A stretch of DNA of 64,000 bases, taken from assembly GCF_900103815.1 (NCBI RefSeq), contig NZ_FNHZ01000008.1, positions 1 through 64,000 of the forward strand, read 5' to 3'. Positions 60,314 to 64,000 of this stretch are shown one piece after another. The number at the start of each line of letters is the position of its first letter. Position 1 is the first letter of the stretch. Under the pieces are notes generated by a model, which had not been told where the DNA came from, searched no databases, and was given only the letters and a program-made list of their open reading frames with translations. The translations under genes and the position numbers were made by a program. The stretch comes from Lachnospira pectinoschiza (GTDB lineage Bacteria > Bacillota > Clostridia > Lachnospirales > Lachnospiraceae).

Positions 60314-60919
60314 ATGGATAAATTATCAGCAATGACTGATGAAGATTTAGTAAGAGATTATAAGGAAAATGAAAATCAAGCCGCAGCTAATCTCCTATAC
60401 GAAAGGTATAAGGATACGGTTAAGTATAAGGCAAAAACTATGTTTATTGCTGGCGGCGATAAAGAAGATTTAATTCAAGAAGGTATGATAGGTCTTTTTA
60501 ATGCTGTAAGAGATTATGATGTGGAAAGAAGCGTGAAATTTACTACCTTTGCTAACATTTGCATTGAACGCCAAATCCAAAACGCAATCAAGGCCTCTAA
60601 TAGACAAAAGAATCTCCCCCTTAATGGCTATATTAGCCTAGACCAGCCTCTTGGTCAGGGAGATGATGAGGAGTTGACTATTGGAGATAATCTAGCAGCT
60701 GATGATTTTTATAATCCAGAATATGCTTATCTTAGCAAGGAGGAGATTTCTACAATTAATGCCGATGCTAAGACTAAATTAAGCACTTTTGAAAGAGAAG
60801 TTTTTGCTCTAAGTAAGAAGGGACAAAACTATCAGCAGATAGCTAAAGCTCTTAAAAAGACGCCGAAATCCATAGATAATGCACTAACAAGAATAAAGAA
60901 AAAATTATCTGCAAAATAG
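60314..60919 (+). CDS. sigma-70 family RNA polymerase sigma factor, SigH-like
   Basis: A small sigma factor. Region 2 is NLLYERYKDTVKYKAKTM plus DLIQEGMIGLFNAVRDYD, and region 4 is LSTFEREVFALSKKG plus YQQIAKALKKTPKSIDNAL. 201 residues. The position after cysE-cysS-mrnC-rlmB matches sigH of B. subtilis, so I infer the transition or early sporulation factor. Identity to true SigH or use in sporulation cannot be confirmed here; non-sporulating Lachnospiraceae also keep this gene. The ATG at 60314 after GAGGGTG is preferred over GTG at 60308. Confidence 0.85.
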   Translation: MDKLSAMTDEDLVRDYKENENQAAANLLYERYKDTVKYKAKTMFIAGGDKEDLIQEGMIGLFNAVRDYDVERSVKFTTFANICIERQIQNAIKASNRQKNLPLNGYISLDQPLGQGDDEELTIGDNLAADDFYNPEYAYLSKEEISTINADAKTKLSTFEREVFALSKKGQNYQQIAKALKKTPKSIDNALTRIKKKLSAK

Positions 60920-60921
60920 TA

Positions 60922-60960
60922 TAAATTAAGTTGATAAAATAACTTAATTTATGCTATAAT
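60922..60960 (+). promoter_or_regulatory. promoter of tRNA-Thr (GGT) overlapping a palindrome
   Basis: TTGATA at 60931-60936 and TATAAT at 60955-60960, 18 bases apart, 11 bases before the tRNA. A perfect 11-bp inverted repeat TAAATTAAGTT/AACTTAATTTA (60922-60932 / 60941-60951) spans the -35 and spacer; it could also end sigma-factor transcription. Confidence 0.7.
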
Positions 60961-60971
60961 TTAGCAGATTT

Positions 60972-61043
60972 GCTATTGTAGCTCAGTGGTAGAGCACTTC
61001 ATTGGTAATGAAGAGGTCGGGGGTTCAATTCCCCTCAATAGCT
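60972..61043 (+). tRNA. tRNA-Thr (GGT)
   Basis: Acceptor GCTATTG pairs with CAATAGC. The anticodon stem CTTCA/TGAAG with loop TTGGTAA gives GGT. CCA is not encoded. The 130-bp dispersed repeat starts four bases after its end. Confidence 0.95.
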
Positions 61044-61046
61044 TTT

Positions 61047-61176
61047 TTTAGCTCAGTCGGAGTACAAGCTCCGACTGAGCTAAACGCTCCGCGAGGATGC
61101 GCACGGATTCGGACAGAAATTTGTCTGCTTAAGCAGACACGAATCCGGCGCACAAGACTCGCGAGCGAGTCTTGAC
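61047..61176. repeat. 130-bp structured repeat, copy 1 (upstream of purA)
   Basis: About 90% identical to 62803-62930, in the same orientation. Hairpins: TAGCTCAGTCGGAG/CTCCGACTGAGCTA; GGATTCGG...CGAATCC enclosing GTCTGC/GCAGAC; and CAAGACTCG/CGAGTCTTG. The opening TTTAGCTCAGTCGG resembles a tRNA D-arm. No open reading frame. Confidence 0.85.
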
Positions 61177-61273
61177 TACTCAGATTTTCTAAGTTAAAGA
61201 TATAAAACAATCCTAACAATTTCGTCTAATTTCTTGCATATTCCATTTTGTTTTGTTATGATAAACCGGTGTG

Positions 61274-61356
61274 GCAAATGTTTATTTTTATTGGCATTTG
61301 CTAATCTAGATGATGGCTTGTCTAGATTCACAATCTAGATAGTGGCTTTTCTAGAT
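61274..61356 (+). promoter_or_regulatory. three consecutive hairpins in the purA leader
   Basis: GCAAATG/CATTTGC (61274-61280 / 61295-61301), then two near-identical hairpins with stem AATCTAGA/TCTAGAT (61303-61328 and 61332-61356) and 10-base loops TGATGGCTTG and TAGTGGCTTT. They sit 48 bases before the purA start. Confidence 0.6.
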
Positions 61357-61403
61357 AAAAACATATAATTTTATACCCGTAAAACGGGACGGAGGAAGTA
61401 ACT

Positions 61404-62702
61404 ATGGTAAAGGCTATTGTTGGTGCTAACTGGGGCGACGAAGGTAAGGGTAAGATTACTGATATGCTCGCCGAGGAATCAGATATTATTGTAAGATTCC
61501 AGGGAGGAAGTAATGCAGGACACACAATCATTAATGATTATGGTAAATTTGCACTTCATTTACTCCCATCTGGTGTATTTTATAATCACACTACAAGCAT
61601 TATAGGTAATGGAGTAGCTCTAAATATTCCTTATTTAATTAACGAATTAAAGAGCTTAACAGACAGAAATGTTCCAATGCCTAAGATTTTGGTGTCAGAT
61701 AGAGCACAGATTATGATGCCTTATCATGTAGATTTTGATACATACGAGGAAGCAAGACTTGCAGGTAAGTCTTTTGGCTCTACTAAGTCAGGTATTGCTC
61801 CATTCTATTCAGATAAGTACGCTAAGATTGGTTTCCAGGTTAGCGAATTATTCGGAGATGAGAAAGCACTTAAGGATAAGATTAGTAACGTTTGTACATT
61901 AAAGAATGTTATGCTAGAACATCTCTATCACGCTCCACTTCTTAAGGAAGAGGACATCTTTAATACTCTCATGGAATATAAAGAAATGATTGCACCTTAT
62001 GTTTGCGATACTTCAGCATACCTTCATAAGGCAATTAAGGAAGGTAAGAAGATTTTACTTGAAGGTCAGTTAGGTTCACTTAAGGATCCAGATCACGGTA
62101 TCTATCCTATGGTAACATCTAGCTCAACTCTTGCTGCTTACGGTGCAATTGGTGCAGGTATTCCAGCAGCTGAAATTAAGGATGTTGTTACAGTAGTTAA
62201 GGCATACTCATCATCAGTTGGTGCAGGTGCATTTGTTTCAGAAATCTTTGGCGACGAAGCTCAGGAATTAAGAGTTCGTGGCGGTGACGGTGGCGAATTT
62301 GGTGCTACAACAGGTCGTCCAAGAAGAATGGGTTGGTTTGATGCAGTAGCAACACGTTACGGTGTTAGAATGCAGGGTACAACAGAAGTTGCCCTTACAG
62401 TAATTGACGTACTTGGATACCTCGATGAAATTCCTATGTGTGTAGGTTATGAAATCGATGGTAAGGTAACTAAGGACTTCCCTACAACATCTGAGCTTGA
62501 GAAGGCTAAGCCAGTATTAAAGAAGTTCCCAGGTTGGAAGTGCGAAATCAGAGGAATCAAGAATTACGAAGACCTTCCAAAGGAATGCCGCGATTATATC
62601 GAAGCAATCGAGGAAGAAATCGAAGCTCCTATTACAATGGTTTCTAATGGTCCAGGAAGACATGAAATCATCCACAGAGTTTCAAACTACAAGAAGAACT
62701 AG
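61404..62702 (+). CDS. purA: adenylosuccinate synthetase
   Basis: Joins aspartate to IMP with GTP, on the way to AMP. The GTP-binding loop is VGANWGDEGKGKITD at residues 6-20. IMP-binding and catalytic motifs are QGGSNAGHTI, the later STKSGIAPFYSDK and EGQLGSLKDPDHGIYPMVTSS. 432 residues is standard. The start follows GGAGGAAG. It is separated from the purCFB operon by about 9 kb. Two direct copies of a 130-bp structured repeat flank it, and the leader holds tandem hairpins that may affect expression. Confidence 0.97.
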   Translation: MVKAIVGANWGDEGKGKITDMLAEESDIIVRFQGGSNAGHTIINDYGKFALHLLPSGVFYNHTTSIIGNGVALNIPYLINELKSLTDRNVPMPKILVSDRAQIMMPYHVDFDTYEEARLAGKSFGSTKSGIAPFYSDKYAKIGFQVSELFGDEKALKDKISNVCTLKNVMLEHLYHAPLLKEEDIFNTLMEYKEMIAPYVCDTSAYLHKAIKEGKKILLEGQLGSLKDPDHGIYPMVTSSSTLAAYGAIGAGIPAAEIKDVVTVVKAYSSSVGAGAFVSEIFGDEAQELRVRGGDGGEFGATTGRPRRMGWFDAVATRYGVRMQGTTEVALTVIDVLGYLDEIPMCVGYEIDGKVTKDFPTTSELEKAKPVLKKFPGWKCEIRGIKNYEDLPKECRDYIEAIEEEIEAPITMVSNGPGRHEIIHRVSNYKKN

Positions 62703-62743
62703 TTTCTAAAAGAAACTAATCATAGAATTTATAAGTGTTCTCA

Positions 62744-62808
62744 AAGCCCTAGAAAGCACTGATAGCAAGACTTTTAGCTATCAGTTAGCCTTTTAGGGCT
62801 TCTTTAGC
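62744..62808 (+). terminator. hairpin after purA, possible terminator
   Basis: AAGCCCTA (62744-62751) / TAGGGCTT (62794-62801) outer stem and ACTGATAGC (62758-62766) / GCTATCAGT (62777-62785) inner stem. The T tract is weak and runs into the start of repeat copy 2. Confidence 0.55.
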
Positions 62809-62930
62809 TCAGTCGGAGTACAAGCTCCGACTGAGTTAAATGCTCCGCGAGGATGCGCACGGATTCGGACAGGAATTTGTCTGCAGTAGCAGACCCGAAT
62901 CCGGCGCTAGACTTACGAGCGAGTCTTGAC
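62803..62930. repeat. 128-bp structured repeat, copy 2 (downstream of purA)
   Basis: Same family and orientation as 61047-61176. The hairpin stems are preserved where bases differ, for instance GAGCTA to GAGTTA keeps a G-U pair, and the loop inside GTCTGC/GCAGAC changes. The last hairpin is shortened to AGACT/AGTCT. Confidence 0.85.
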
Positions 62931-63009
62931 AAATATAAACAACTAGCTTGTTTTAGATAATAATGATATAATCAGCATAGTAATAAGTATTACTAGATAG
63001 GAGGGTATT

Positions 63010-63657
63010 ATGGATTTTGAAAAGTATTTTGATCATACTAATTTAAAGCCAGATGCCACACCAGAAGATATTGAAAAATTGTGTGAGGAAGCCAAGAAAT
63101 ATGACTTTGCATCGGTTTGCGTTAACTCAGCGTACACTAAATTAGTAGCGAAGCAATTAAAGGACACAGCTGTTAAGACTTGCGTGGTTGTAGGATTTCC
63201 ACTAGGAGCTATGGATACGCAAACAAAAGCCTTTGAGGCAAAGAAGGCTATTGAAGATGGCGCAGAAGAAATCGATATGGTAATTCAAATCGGCGCCCTT
63301 AAAGCTAAAGCATATGATATTGTGCTTGAGGATATTAAGGCTGTAAGAGAGGCGACAAAGGGACATGTTTTAAAGGTAATTATTGAAACTTGCCTATTAA
63401 CTGATGAGGAAAAGAAAAAGGCTTGCGAGCTTTCTATGGAAGCTGGAGCTGATTACGTTAAGACCTCAACTGGATTTTCAACAGGAGGCGCAACTCTAAG
63501 AGATGTGGCTCTTATGAAGGAAGTTGTAGGTGAGGAAGGCCTTGTTAAGGCTTCAGGTGGAATAAGAGATTATAACACTGCAATTGCCATGATTGAGGCA
63601 GGTGCTGATAGAATTGGCACAAGTAATGCCGTAAAGATTATGGAGTCTAGAAGCTAA
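63010..63657 (+). CDS. deoC: deoxyribose-phosphate aldolase
   Basis: Splits 2-deoxyribose 5-phosphate into glyceraldehyde 3-phosphate and acetaldehyde. The Schiff-base lysine is K151 in DYVKTSTGF. The proton-relay lysine lies in VKASGGIRD near residue 180. The start [25 protein letters not shown] is typical, and 215 residues is the usual bacterial length. The ATG follows TAGGAGGGT. It is probably monocistronic, followed by a terminator, and takes part in nucleoside salvage. Confidence 0.96.
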   Translation: MDFEKYFDHTNLKPDATPEDIEKLCEEAKKYDFASVCVNSAYTKLVAKQLKDTAVKTCVVVGFPLGAMDTQTKAFEAKKAIEDGAEEIDMVIQIGALKAKAYDIVLEDIKAVREATKGHVLKVIIETCLLTDEEKKKACELSMEAGADYVKTSTGFSTGGATLRDVALMKEVVGEEGLVKASGGIRDYNTAIAMIEAGADRIGTSNAVKIMESRS

Positions 63658-63731
63658 TTAAGAGCTTGGATAAAAGACTTAATAAAAGGCTAGATGATAA
63701 GTAGACAAAACTTGATAACACAGAAATTTAT

Positions 63732-63764
63732 AAAGCGCAGACCATAATTGGCCTGCGCTTTTCT
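63732..63764. terminator. terminator between deoC and the convergent carrier-protein gene
   Basis: Stem AAAGCGCAG/CTGCGCTTT with small inner pairing CC/GG, T run on the right and A-rich left side. Confidence 0.85.
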
Positions 63765-63790
63765 TGTTTTTAAACAATTCTTATCTTTAA

Positions 63791-64000
63791 TTATTCTGAT
63801 AATCTTTGGATTAATTCCCAAATAAGTTCAGCAGAGTTAAAATTTTCAGGAACGATGTCATTAGCTGTGATGTTGATGTCATAGGCATCATTAAGCTCCT
63901 GAGCAAGGCTCTCAAGGTCATCATTTAATAAAATTTCGTCGTCTACTAAAGCTTCATAAGTTTCAAAATCAATTTCTGAATTGTACTCTGATAAAATGTC
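63791..64000 (-). CDS. acyl-carrier-protein-like protein, C-terminal part (cut by the window edge)
   Basis: The last 69 residues of a minus-strand gene; the start lies beyond the window. It matches the C-terminal helices of small carrier proteins common in Lachnospiraceae: an IDFETYEALVDDEIL segment, then SLAQELNDAYDINI and the end PENFNSAELIWELIQRLSE. In relatives the pantetheine site is DSFD just before this helix; aligning on ELND, that Ser is replaced by Asn (LNDD). So it may be an unmodified carrier-like protein. A convergent terminator follows. The alignment is by eye. Confidence 0.6.
   Translation of the reverse strand, partial: DILSEYNSEIDFETYEALVDDEILLNDDLESLAQELNDAYDINITANDIVPENFNSAELIWELIQRLSE

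Noticed and set aside
61047..61120. tRNA-like sequence in the purA-flanking repeat
   Set aside because: Only a D-arm-like opening is present. There is no anticodon arm or T-arm, so it is not a tRNA gene.

Overview
The window looks like a chromosome segment of a low-GC, anaerobic, Gram-positive bacterium of the Clostridia, most plausibly a Lachnospiraceae-type gut commensal. This is inferred from several things in the sequence: AGGAGG-type ribosome binding sites, TTGACA/TATAAT-type promoters, U-tract terminators, tRNA genes without encoded CCA, a T-box riboswitch, the conserved ispF-cysE-cysS-mrnC-rlmB-sigH gene order, an oxygen-sensitive sulfatase-maturating enzyme and a family 9 pectate lyase. 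I cannot name the species.

Layout. 1-980: eight-tRNA array, possibly the tail of an rRNA operon. 1.2-3.6 kb: THUMP RNA methyltransferase, rdgB and a YfcE-type phosphodiesterase. 3.7-4.4 kb: six-tRNA array. 4.5-9.2 kb: Mrp-type ATPase, glycosyltransferase, tRNA-Leu, aldose epimerase, MFS transporter. 9.4-11 kb: secreted PL9 pectate lyase with all catalytic residues. 11.3-13.2 kb: glnA plus an ANTAR protein. 13.4-15.8 kb: dapF, fchA and folD; the FolD has lost cyclohydrolase residues that FchA may replace. 16-22 kb: a 1,974-residue cell-surface protein of alternating InlB-type and Big2 repeats. 22-26.5 kb: glpK, YitT, trpS, yqeY.

26.6-39.4 kb is the most distinctive accessory locus: a sulfatase-maturating radical SAM enzyme, a split CHR (chromate/sulfate-type) transporter pair, LysR, PRD and RpiR regulators, two PTS permeases, and two Cys-type sulfatases without signal peptides. 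I read it as import of sulfated sugars by PTS, desulfation in the cytoplasm and possibly sulfate export by the CHR pair. The export step and the substrate are inference.

39.5-45.9 kb: T-box, aspS, gatC, gatA, gatB, the set for tRNA-dependent amidation. The T-box specifier region reads GAAC, so it holds overlapping Glu and Asn codons. The operon is interrupted by long palindromic elements and 78-bp tandem repeats. 46-48.2 kb: an LCP-family cell-wall protein that seems to start at ATA, and a small surface protein. 48.2-52.8 kb: PilZ protein, then purC-purF-purB. 52.8-53.9 kb: noncoding DNA with covarying tandem hairpins and a MITE-like insertion in a terminator loop. 53.9-61 kb: tRNAs, EAL phosphodiesterase, ispF-cysE-cysS-mrnC-rlmB-sigH, tRNA-Thr. 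61-64 kb: purA flanked by two copies of a 130-bp structured repeat, deoC, and the edge of an acyl-carrier-like gene lacking the usual phosphopantetheine serine.

The intergenic regions are unusually rich in structured repeats. At least five separate families are visible, and several of them occur twice or more inside this window.
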